A stretch of 64,000 nt of DNA from Methylocystis echinoides (GTDB lineage: Bacteria > Pseudomonadota > Alphaproteobacteria > Rhizobiales > Beijerinckiaceae), in the NCBI RefSeq assembly GCF_027923385.1, contig NZ_BSEC01000001.1, forward strand, positions 2,244,501 to 2,308,500, written 5' to 3'. The position numbers and the translations under genes are program-made. The notes under the pieces were generated by a model, which was not told the origin of the DNA, made no database searches, and saw only the letters and a list, made by a program, of their open reading frames with translations. Positions 37,645-45,236 of the stretch are shown here, piece after piece. Positions within the stretch are counted from its first letter, which is position 1. Each line of letters begins with the position of its first letter.

Positions 37645-38034
37645 ATGCCGAAGAAGACCCTTTCGCTCGATCTGCGTGAACGCGTTGTCGCCGCCGTCTC
37701 GAGTGGCCTGTCTCGCAGGCAGGCTGCGGAGCGCTTCGGCGTCTCCGCGGCAAGCGCGATCCGTTGGTGTCAAAGGCAGAAGGAGACCGGCACGCCGGCC
37801 TCCTACAAACGCGGTGGAGACCGCTGGTCGGCGCGCATCGATGCGCACAAGAGCCTGATCCTCTCGCTGGTCGAGGAAACCTGCGACATCACGCTGAAGG
37901 AGCTGCAGGCTCGGCTCGCCGAGCGTGGGCATGTTTTCAGCATCGGCTCGCTATGGCGCTTCTTTGACCGCCATGAGATCACCTGGAAAAAAAGACCGCC
38001 CATGCGAGCGAGCAAGATCGTCCGGATATCGTGA
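37645..38034 (+). CDS. IS630 transposase, first frame (DNA-binding part)
   Basis: The 129-residue frame carries the N-terminal helix-turn-helix region ([20 protein letters not shown], then [19 protein letters not shown]). Near its end is AAAAAAA (37987-37993). A -1 shift there continues as [20 protein letters not shown], joining smoothly to the second frame, as in other IS630 transposases. Without the shift it ends at TGA (38032-38034). Confidence 0.93.
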   Translation: MPKKTLSLDLRERVVAAVSSGLSRRQAAERFGVSAASAIRWCQRQKETGTPASYKRGGDRWSARIDAHKSLILSLVEETCDITLKELQARLAERGHVFSIGSLWRFFDRHEITWKKRPPMRASKIVRIS

Positions 38035-38594
38035 AGCGCCGAGAGGCGTGGTTTGATAGTCAGCTCGATCTGGACCCCGAGAAGCTCGTCTTCATCGACG
38101 AAACCTGGGCGAGCACGAATATGGCGCGAAAGAACGGCCGCGCCCCACGAGGCGAGCGATTGCGCGCCAGCGTTCCCCATGGCCACTGGAAAACGACAAC
38201 ATTTATCGCTGGGTTGCGGCTTTCCGGATTGACCGCGCCGTTTGTTCTCGACGGCCCGATCAACGGCCTTTGGTTCCAGGCTTATGTCGAGCAGGTTCTC
38301 GTGCCAACACTCTCGGCGGGTGACATCGTCGTGATGGACAACCTCGGGAGCCACAAGGCCGCAGGGGTGCGCGAGGCGATCGAGGAGGCCGGAGCGACGC
38401 TGCTCTACTTGCCGCCCTACAGCCCCGACTTCAACCCAATCGAGAAGGCCTTCTCGAAGCTCAAGGCCCTCCTGCGCAAAGCCGCCGAGCGAAGCGTCGA
38501 TGCCCTGTGGAATAGGATCGGCGCCTTGCTCAATGAGTTCACCCCACAAGAATGCGCCAACTTTTTCACCGCCGCAGGCTATGACCCTCTTTGA
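38031..38594 (+). CDS. IS630 transposase, second frame (DDE catalytic part)
   Basis: The 187-residue frame holds the catalytic triad: [17 protein letters not shown] and [16 protein letters not shown]. It is in the -1 frame relative to the first transposase part and is normally made as a fusion by programmed frameshifting at the A7 run. It could also start at the GTG that overlaps the stop of the first frame (GTGA). No disabling changes are seen. Confidence 0.93.
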   Translation: MKRREAWFDSQLDLDPEKLVFIDETWASTNMARKNGRAPRGERLRASVPHGHWKTTTFIAGLRLSGLTAPFVLDGPINGLWFQAYVEQVLVPTLSAGDIVVMDNLGSHKAAGVREAIEEAGATLLYLPPYSPDFNPIEKAFSKLKALLRKAAERSVDALWNRIGALLNEFTPQECANFFTAAGYDPL

Positions 38595-38606
38595 GAGGAA
38601 ACCGCT

Positions 38607-39827
38607 CTAGTCTCTCTTTGCGCCCGCCGCTTTCAGCCCGATGAACAGGCTTGTCGCCAGCAGCAGGGCCGCGAAGAAATAGCCGGCGCCCGAAAACACA
38701 TTGAACGCGAGCGACGCCGCGAAAATCTGCGTGAACAGGATCGGCCCCACCATGCCGGACACGCCGCGCAGACTGCCGAGCGCGCCCTGCAGGCGGCCTT
38801 GTTCGGAGACGCCGGCGAGCCGTGTCGCGAGGCCCTGAAAGGAGGGATTGGCCATGCCCCATAGGGCGATCAGCGGCGGCGCCGCCATGAACAGCGCGCC
38901 GGTCGGCGCGAAGGCGTAGGCCACGAGGCCGAGCGCGCCGCAGGTCAGGGCGATGACGAGCGTCGTTTTCTCGCCCAGGCGCGCGACCGCCGGGCGCACC
39001 AGCGCGCCGGAGACGATCGTCTGCGAAACGCCGACAATGGTGAGCGCCCAGCCCGTGGTGCTCGCATCCCAATTGTAGCGGTTCTGCGTATAGAGCACGA
39101 ACAGCGCCGGCAGCGATTCATGCGCGAGATAGGACAGGAACAGCGCCGCGGCGAGCAGCGTCAGGGCCGGCTTGCGGCGCAGGAATTCGACCGAGCCGAA
39201 CACATTGGCGCTGCGCCAGACAATGCCGGGCGTGCGCTTTTCGGGCGCGAGCGACTCCGGCAGGATGAAATAGCCGTAGAGGAAATTGGCGAGGCTGAAG
39301 AAGGCCGCCGCCCAGAAGGGGAGACGCAGGTCATAGGCGCCGAGCGCCCCGCCGATCGCCGGGCCGAGAATGAAGCCCAGTCCGAAGGCGGCGCCAATCA
39401 TGCCGAAACGGCCGGCGCGTTTCTCGGGCGGGGTGATGTCGCTGATATAGGCGTTGGCGGTGGCGACGCTCGCCGCCGTGATTCCGGAAATGACGCGTCC
39501 GGCGAAGAGAAAGGGCAGGGACGGCGCCAGCGCCATGAAGATGTAATCGAGCCCGAGCCCGAGATTCGACGCCAGCACAACCGGCCGGCGGCCGAAATGA
39601 TCGGATAGCGCGCCGAGCACGGGCTGAAAGAAGAACTGCATCGCCGCCCAGGCGAAGCCGAAATAGCCGACGACGCGGGCGGCCGATTGCAGATCGCCGC
39701 CCTCGAAGGCGACGACGAGCTTGGGCAGCACCGGGATGATGACGCCGAGCGCCAGCATGTCCAGCGCCACGGTCACCAGAATGAAGAAAAACGCCGCCTC
39801 TCGGCGCGCTGGAGGCGGAGTGGTCAT
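38607..39827 (-). CDS. MFS transporter, TetA-like
   Basis: A 406-residue membrane protein with about 12 helices. LGVIIPVLPKLV in helix 1, LSDHFGRRPVVLAS in the first loop (motif A) and GPAIGGALG (motif C of drug:proton antiporters) place it with the TetA/Bcr-like multidrug exporters. Whether it exports tetracycline is not knowable from sequence. The ATG chosen excludes a 27-residue non-conserved extension. The stop TAG lies across the right edge of an IS630 copy but is unchanged by it. Confidence 0.88.
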   Translation of the reverse strand: MTTPPPARREAAFFFILVTVALDMLALGVIIPVLPKLVVAFEGGDLQSAARVVGYFGFAWAAMQFFFQPVLGALSDHFGRRPVVLASNLGLGLDYIFMALAPSLPFLFAGRVISGITAASVATANAYISDITPPEKRAGRFGMIGAAFGLGFILGPAIGGALGAYDLRLPFWAAAFFSLANFLYGYFILPESLAPEKRTPGIVWRSANVFGSVEFLRRKPALTLLAAALFLSYLAHESLPALFVLYTQNRYNWDASTTGWALTIVGVSQTIVSGALVRPAVARLGEKTTLVIALTCGALGLVAYAFAPTGALFMAAPPLIALWGMANPSFQGLATRLAGVSEQGRLQGALGSLRGVSGMVGPILFTQIFAASLAFNVFSGAGYFFAALLLATSLFIGLKAAGAKRD

Positions 39828-39932
39828 GAGTGGCCCCGGGACTGTCAACTTTGCCGTTCCCGATAGCCGCAAAGCCGTTTCCCTGCAAGAAGAGTCGGGC
39901 CGGCTCACGATCGCCGGCCCCGACTTGTCGCG

Positions 39933-41828
39933 CTAGAAGTAAACTTTCGCGCGCATCTCGAGGAAGGTCGGGTTCGACCCGCTCTGGTAGGAAGCCTGCG
40001 GGTTCCAGTTCAGCGGCGACTTCAGCGACAGGACGTGCGTCGCGTTGAACTGGAACGCAACGCCATTGTCCGGATACCAGTTTACGCCGCCCGTCACATT
40101 CTGCTGATAGCCGCCATAGATGCCGGAGTTGGCGATGGCGTTCTGAGCCAGATAGCCCGACGCCGTGTTATTGGCGTAGATCGTATTGACCAGCATGGCG
40201 TTGTAGAGATTCCCGCCCGAATAGGGGCCGTTGTTCAGGTTGAGAACGCTCCAGCGCCCGACCAGGCCCCAGGCGCCCCAGCCGCCCTTGGAGAAGGGAT
40301 CCTTGATCTTGAGCTGACCGAAGGTGACGCCGTTCTTGTCCTTGAGGTCGTAGGACTGGGCTTTCTCTTCGCCGGTGATCCACCACTCGCCCTGAACATA
40401 GCCGCCGCTGGCGACGTAGCGCGAATTGGCCGGCGAAATATACAGGCCGTTCGCCGGGGAATTCAGGGCGCCGGAGGAGGTCACGCCAAGTTGGGCCTGG
40501 GCGAATTCCGCCGCGGCGGCGCTGTTGCGGTTGTAGTTCGCCACCAGCCACTCGCCCTGCACAAACAGATTATGGTACGAGAGGGCGGCTTCGACGTCGA
40601 GCTTCTCAATGTTGTTGATGCAGCCGCCCGCAGCGCTATAGGTCGTATAGGCGTTGCTCAGATACGCAGGCTGGCTGAAGCGTCCGCAGGACAGGTCGGT
40701 TGTCCCGAGGAAGGATGTGCCCAGAATATTGGCTTCCGATCCGAGGCGGTTGCCGGGAGCCGAGTTGCGATCGTCGCTATAGGCGGTCGCACTGTTGGGT
40801 TGATGATAGCTTCCCGAGACGCCGACATGCACGAGACGATGCTCGTCGTAAATCGGCGCCCAGGTCAGGCGGCCGGTGGCCTCCCAATAGGCGCCGCCGC
40901 CCCACGCCTGATACCAGGGCCTGTTGACACTGCCGAAACCGTTGTAGGACGGCACGGGATAGAGACCGATATTTCCGGACGAAGTGTTAACCGGGCGGGT
41001 GTTGAGATCCTGAAAGCTCAGCGAGTAAAGACCGAAGTTCGCGGTCCAGTTGTCCTTGCCGATCATGCCCACGGAAACGCCGATGTGACGCGCCGGCGCG
41101 AAGGCGTCGACAACAAGCGGGCGTTCGATGGTGTCGCGGTATTTGGAGGATGCGATCGCCTCGAGGCTGAACGGCTCGAACATGCTGCCGATCCTGAAAT
41201 ACACCGGTTCGGCCAGCCACGGCGCCGACAGGCGCGGGTCCTGGAGGCCGAGATAGGCGTCGCGGAATCCGCCCCACAGGAAGTTGCGGTCCGTCACATA
41301 GCCGTTGACGAACCTGATCTCCTGCCCGTTGGCGTTCGACAGATTCGTGTTCCAGAGCTGAACCGTCGTATTCGCGAAATCATACTGGAGCTTGTAGAAC
41401 CAGGGCTTCATCCGGCCTTCGACCTCGAGGCGGGCCTGGCCGAAACCGACATTGCCCTGCCAGCCATTGCCGGGCGGTCCAACCGTTCCGCCGCCATCCA
41501 CGAAGATTCGCCCGCCGACCTTGAAGGCGAAGTTCTTGTCCTCGCTCTCGACGTAGAGGCCTCTGCGCACATCGACGAATACAGGCGGCGGCGTTTGCTT
41601 GTCGGCCGGGGGCGCTTTCGCGGCGTTGGCGACATTCGTGGCCTTGGCCGAGGCTTCGGCCGCAGCGGCCTGCGCCTTTGCCGCCTTGGCCTCCTTGCGC
41701 AGCTTGACGATCTCCGCTTCGAGCGCGCGCAGTCGGGCGTCGATGGCGTTCAGATCGGCGGCCGCCTGGGCCGAGGTCGCCGTTATCAGCGCGCAGAGAG
41801 CGCTCGTCGCGAGTATCTGTCTTTTCAT
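39933..41828 (-). CDS. OprO/OprP-type porin (paralogue 1)
   Basis: A 631-residue outer membrane protein. The signal peptide (ALCALITATSAQAA) is followed by a coiled coil (LRALEAEIVKLRKEAKAAKA) and a Gly/Asn-rich beta barrel with VGGRIFVDGGGTVG, GQARLEVEGRMKPWFYKLQY and terminal aromatic VYF. This is the phosphate/pyrophosphate-selective porin family. The central and C-terminal parts are very like the porin at 45237. The ATG is preferred over a TTG two codons upstream. It is divergent from the middle porin. Confidence 0.88.
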   Translation of the reverse strand: MKRQILATSALCALITATSAQAAADLNAIDARLRALEAEIVKLRKEAKAAKAQAAAAEASAKATNVANAAKAPPADKQTPPPVFVDVRRGLYVESEDKNFAFKVGGRIFVDGGGTVGPPGNGWQGNVGFGQARLEVEGRMKPWFYKLQYDFANTTVQLWNTNLSNANGQEIRFVNGYVTDRNFLWGGFRDAYLGLQDPRLSAPWLAEPVYFRIGSMFEPFSLEAIASSKYRDTIERPLVVDAFAPARHIGVSVGMIGKDNWTANFGLYSLSFQDLNTRPVNTSSGNIGLYPVPSYNGFGSVNRPWYQAWGGGAYWEATGRLTWAPIYDEHRLVHVGVSGSYHQPNSATAYSDDRNSAPGNRLGSEANILGTSFLGTTDLSCGRFSQPAYLSNAYTTYSAAGGCINNIEKLDVEAALSYHNLFVQGEWLVANYNRNSAAAAEFAQAQLGVTSSGALNSPANGLYISPANSRYVASGGYVQGEWWITGEEKAQSYDLKDKNGVTFGQLKIKDPFSKGGWGAWGLVGRWSVLNLNNGPYSGGNLYNAMLVNTIYANNTASGYLAQNAIANSGIYGGYQQNVTGGVNWYPDNGVAFQFNATHVLSLKSPLNWNPQASYQSGSNPTFLEMRAKVYF

Positions 41829-42146
41829 CCCCAAGCCAACCCCAGTGTCCGCAAAACGAATCTGCGTGTCACGAGACTGTCATAATGCCGGGGAATGTGG
41901 CCAAAACGCGCGTTACGAAAGCTGCCTTGCCCCCTTCCGAGAGGTTCGGCGCGATTCCCTCCCGAAAAGCTTCGGAACAGGCCGACCGCAGCAAAGGCGT
42001 CCATAAAGCGATTGAGATAGCACCCAGAATTGTGGCGCCGGCGCCACAGCTGGCGCGCCGTCGCGTCCCCGGCCGTCCTTTGTCACGGCAGTGTCATGCA
42101 GCCCCGGCTTCAGTGCCGGCGAAGATCAAACGCTTGGGGAAAACTC
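41829..42146. promoter_or_regulatory. Divergent porin control region with two Pho-box-like sites
   Basis: A 318-bp region with two 18-bp sites of two 7-mers and a four-base spacer, as in PhoB boxes (CTGTCAT repeated at 11 bp). Site A is GTGTCAC-GAGA-CTGTCAT (41866-41883), with the second half exact. Site B is TTGTCAC-GGCA-GTGTCAT (42080-42097), about 50 bp before the ATG at 42147. Both read toward the middle porin. Phosphate-starvation control is a well-supported inference. I see no gene in the region. Confidence 0.7.
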
Positions 42147-43781
42147 ATGACAGTCGGGATAGCGCCTCGCGCCCTCGCCATCGCGGCGTTCGGCTTAACT
42201 GCGGCTTATGCTGCGCCCGCCGTGGCCGATACGGCATCCGAAATTCGCGCCCTCAAGGCGCGCCTCAACAAGCTCGAGGCCCAGGAGGCGGAAGCCAAGC
42301 GCGCCGCCAAGATCGCCGCGCAGCAGCAGGCCGCCGCCGCCCACGCCGCCCCGGCTCCGGTCGGCGTCGCCGTGCAGGCGCCCAAGCATTGGTACGACCG
42401 CATCAGCATCCGCGGCTATACGCAGATGCGCTATAACGGAATTCTCGATTCCTCCAGCTACAACGACACCTACGCCTACGGCGACAGGTCGGTCGGCCCC
42501 CGCCAGAACTTCTTCCTGCGCCGCGCGCGTCTGATCTTCAGCGGCGACATCAGCGATCATCTGTATCTCTACACGCAGTTCGATCTCGCCTCTTCGCCGT
42601 CCGGGACGTTCAGCAGCTCGGCGTCGAACATCGGCTATGCCGCGCCCAACTTCTGGGGCTTCTACAACCAGCAGATCGGCTCCTACAATCTCAACGCGGG
42701 CAACTTCGCACAGATGCGCGACGCCTATGCGGATATCTCCATCGACGACAAGAAGGAATTCCGCTTCCGCGTCGGTCAGTCGAAGATTCCCTACGGCTTC
42801 ACAAACATGCAGTCGTCACAGAACCGTCTGACGCTCGATCGCCCGGATGCGATCAACACGGCGCAGAAAGACGAACGCGATTTGGGCATCTTCTTCTACT
42901 ATACGCCTGAGCATATGCGGCACCTCTTCAGGGATCTCGTGAAGAACAATCTGAAGGGCACGGGCGACTACGGCATGTTCGCCTTCGGCGCCTATAACGG
43001 CCAGGGCGCCAACCGCGTCGAGCTGAACAAGGGCGTTCACCTGGTCGCCCGCCTGACCTATCCCTATGTCTTCGCCAACGGTCAGGTCGTCGAAGCCTCG
43101 GTTCAGGGCTATACGGGCCGCTTTGTTCCGGCGACCTCGGGTATTCGTCCGTCGCTCGGCATGGGAACCAACTGGGCGGGTTACATCCCGAACCAGTTCC
43201 CGTGGGCCAATTCCAAGGGCTACAACTCGCCCTTCGCCACCAGCAGCTATCTGCCCTTCGTGAACGGGCCGGGCTACAACAACCTCTACAACAACTTCAA
43301 CGTCGCCAACTACAACGACACCACCGTCAATTTCGCGGCGGCTTGCGTGAACGGCTGTAACGGTCTCAAGGACGAGCGCGTTGCTGTTACGGGCGTGATC
43401 TATCCTCAGCCCTTCGGCGTCTTCGCCGAATGGAACTGGGGTCAGGGCCCGAGTCTCGATCCGTACCAGTTCACGATCAAGAGCAGCAAGCTGAACGGCG
43501 GCTATGTCCTCGTCACCTACAAGTATGAGGACAAGGACTTCGGCCTCGGCACCTTCTTCCCCTATGTGCAGTGGCAGCAGTATCGCGGCGGCGCCAAGAC
43601 CGAAACCAACGCGCCGGTCGATCGCGTGAACGAACTCGAGGCCGGCATTGAGTGGCAGCCGCTTCCCGAAATCGAGCTCACCGCCGCCTATGCGCATATG
43701 AACCGCACGAACCTGGCGCTCGCGCCTTACCGTCAGTGGCAGGGCGACCTGCTCCGCATGCAGCTGCAGTGGAACTACTGA
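42147..43781 (+). CDS. OprO/OprP-type porin (Pho-box controlled)
   Basis: A 544-residue outer membrane protein. The signal peptide ends near YAAPAVADTA; a short coiled coil (EIRALKARLNKLEAQEAEAK) and an Ala-rich linker follow. The barrel has RISIRGYTQMRYNG, FFLRRARLIFSGDISDHLYL and RFRVGQSKIPYGF, as in the phosphate-selective porin O/P family, and ends in WQGDLLRMQLQWNY. A Pho-box-like site is placed about 50 bp upstream of the ATG, in agreement with a phosphate-uptake role. An intrinsic terminator follows. Confidence 0.88.
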   Translation: MTVGIAPRALAIAAFGLTAAYAAPAVADTASEIRALKARLNKLEAQEAEAKRAAKIAAQQQAAAAHAAPAPVGVAVQAPKHWYDRISIRGYTQMRYNGILDSSSYNDTYAYGDRSVGPRQNFFLRRARLIFSGDISDHLYLYTQFDLASSPSGTFSSSASNIGYAAPNFWGFYNQQIGSYNLNAGNFAQMRDAYADISIDDKKEFRFRVGQSKIPYGFTNMQSSQNRLTLDRPDAINTAQKDERDLGIFFYYTPEHMRHLFRDLVKNNLKGTGDYGMFAFGAYNGQGANRVELNKGVHLVARLTYPYVFANGQVVEASVQGYTGRFVPATSGIRPSLGMGTNWAGYIPNQFPWANSKGYNSPFATSSYLPFVNGPGYNNLYNNFNVANYNDTTVNFAAACVNGCNGLKDERVAVTGVIYPQPFGVFAEWNWGQGPSLDPYQFTIKSSKLNGGYVLVTYKYEDKDFGLGTFFPYVQWQQYRGGAKTETNAPVDRVNELEAGIEWQPLPEIELTAAYAHMNRTNLALAPYRQWQGDLLRMQLQWNY

Positions 43782-43805
43782 TCTGATATAAGAGGGCGGA
43801 CCATG

Positions 43806-43838
43806 GAACGTCCCCGGTCTTCCGGGGGCGTTCTTTTC
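43806..43838 (+). terminator. Intrinsic terminator after the middle porin
   Basis: Twelve-base arms GAACGTCCCCGG and CCGGGGGCGTTC (one G-U pair) are followed by TTTTC, 24 bp after the porin stop. It also shows that an upstream start for the next gene is unlikely. Confidence 0.85.
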
Positions 43839-43859
43839 GTTAGTGGAAGGGCAGATCCA

Positions 43860-44576
43860 ATGTGCCGACGCTTGCTCTGTCTTGCGTTTATCCTCGCGGC
43901 GCTGTCGGGCGCGGCGCGGGCGGATGATTACGTTACAGCGACCGACGCGGCGCGCAGGGGCGATTTCGCCGCGTCGTTCCGTCTGTTGAAGCCGCTGGCC
44001 GAGAAAGGCGACGCGCGCGCCCAGGCCGAACTCGGCTCTCTCTATCTCATGGGCAAGGGCGCGCCGGCCGATCCGCGGGAAGCGGTGAAATGGTTCAGGC
44101 TCGCGGCCGATCATGGCAACGCGGCGGCGCAATCGAACCTCGGCACCATGTATCTGGAAGGTCAGGTCGTTCAGCGCGATTACAAGGAAGCGATGAAGTG
44201 GAGCCTTCTCGCCGCCGGTCAGGGCGTCGCGGCGGCGCAGATGAATGTCGCGAGCATGTTCGTCGAGGGCAGCGGCGTGGCCCGGGATTACCGGGAGGCC
44301 GCCAAATGGGTTCGACTAGCGGCCGAGCAGGGCGACCCGGAGGCGCAGCTCAATCTCGGCACAATGTACGCGACCGGGCAGGGCGTCGATCAGGATTTTC
44401 TGCGCGGATACATGTGGACCCATCTCGCACTCGAGCAACCGGCTCTCGGCATGAGCGAGAGCGAGAAGAAATCCGTGCATGAGCTTTCCGCCAAAACGCT
44501 GAAGGCCGAGGAACTGCCTGCTGCCGAAGCGATGGTCAAGAAATGCCGGGAGTCGAAATTCAAGAACTGCGACTGA
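43860..44576 (+). CDS. Exported Sel1-repeat protein
   Basis: A 238-residue protein with a signal peptide (RRLLCLAFILAALSGAARAD) and about five Sel1-type repeats, such as AQAELGSLYLMGKG, AQSNLGTMYLEGQ, AQMNVASMFVEGS and AQLNLGTMYATGQG, each with AVKWFRLAAD-like helices. Sel1 proteins are periplasmic or membrane-near adaptor scaffolds. The start is the ATG after GGAAGG; a longer in-frame start would overlap the porin terminator. An intrinsic terminator follows. It sits between porin genes, but no link is proven. Confidence 0.88.
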   Translation: MCRRLLCLAFILAALSGAARADDYVTATDAARRGDFAASFRLLKPLAEKGDARAQAELGSLYLMGKGAPADPREAVKWFRLAADHGNAAAQSNLGTMYLEGQVVQRDYKEAMKWSLLAAGQGVAAAQMNVASMFVEGSGVARDYREAAKWVRLAAEQGDPEAQLNLGTMYATGQGVDQDFLRGYMWTHLALEQPALGMSESEKKSVHELSAKTLKAEELPAAEAMVKKCRESKFKNCD

Positions 44577-44602
44577 CGCGACCGGCATTTCGATCGCTCA
44601 TG

Positions 44603-44640
44603 AAAACGCCCCCTGGAGCTTCCGGGGGGCGTTTTTCTTT
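44603..44640 (+). terminator. Intrinsic terminator after Sel1-repeat gene
   Basis: Arms AAACGCCCCC and GGGGGGCGTTTTT flank a TGGAGCTTCC loop, ending in TTTTTCTTT. A classic Rho-independent terminator 27 bp after the stop. Confidence 0.9.
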
Positions 44641-45236
44641 ATGTATTGCTGTCCGTCCCGATCTTTCGCTCACGGGCGCGCTCGCAAATTCCGTTCTTGC
44701 GAGGGGCTGATCGACGGGGATTGATTCAGCCCCGTTCAGCCAGGTCCACCACCACGCCCCTGCGGCGATAAGCATTGCGCCCGTTGCGTCGGGCCTTGGA
44801 GGGCGGGCCTGCTCCAAGGCCGGCAGGTGAGAAGCCTGCAACTGTTTCGGTCGCTTCGAACCGCCTGTCTGTTCGGCATGAGACCACCCCTTGCCGCGCT
44901 GGTTAATTTGACCGCGAACTATTTCTTGAATGTTGCGAAAAGGAGCGGGTTGTTTCTGCTGTTTATCCACATATATAATAATATGCAGAAATATTTCTAA
45001 TAAATGTGCAATATGCACAAATAATGCTGAACATTTTCTAGGATATTAAATGTAGAAATACAAAAGAGCGCGACGTATCTACGTACGTATAGTTGCTAAT
45101 TTGTAACATAAACTCAGCTAGTAGTGCTTGTAAGCCGATTTAAGCTTTGCATTTATCCAAGTGTCACATTGAAAAGCTCAGTATTACTTCAGCCTAAAAA
45201 GCAGGCAGTTTTAAACGCCAGAAGCTGGAGAGAGTG
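44641..45236. promoter_or_regulatory. Long AT-rich leader of the third porin
   Basis: About 600 bp without a supported gene. From about 44960 to 45200 it is strongly AT-rich in this GC-rich genome. It contains TGTGCA/TGCACA arms (45005-45019), a TACGTACGTA palindrome (45080-45089) and a lone TGTCA (45162-45166) with no partner at 11 bp. One 40-codon frame (44878-45000) lacks a ribosome site. The region may bend DNA or bind a nucleoid protein or regulator; foreign origin is also possible. Confidence 0.5.

Larger units (their letters stand above)
37554..38607 (+). mobile_element. IS630-family insertion sequence, intact
   Basis: The element is about 1,054 bp with terminal inverted repeats GAGCGGTTTC (37554-37563) and GAAACCGCTC (38598-38607). 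It is flanked by TA on both sides (37552-37553 and 38608-38609), the target duplication of IS630/mariner elements. It holds two overlapping transposase frames. The right end lies in the stop codon of the convergent MFS gene, which it rebuilds. The element looks complete and probably recent. Confidence 0.93.

Noticed and set aside
44878..45000. 40-codon frame in the AT-rich leader of porin 3
   Set aside because: No ribosome site, no terminator, and composition just follows the AT-rich DNA.
44560..45018. 152-codon minus frame after the Sel1 gene
   Set aside because: Crosses a strong intrinsic terminator and shows no domain or start site.
45162..45166. TGTCA before porin 3 as a third Pho box
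   Set aside because: No second TGTCA at plus or minus 11 bp.
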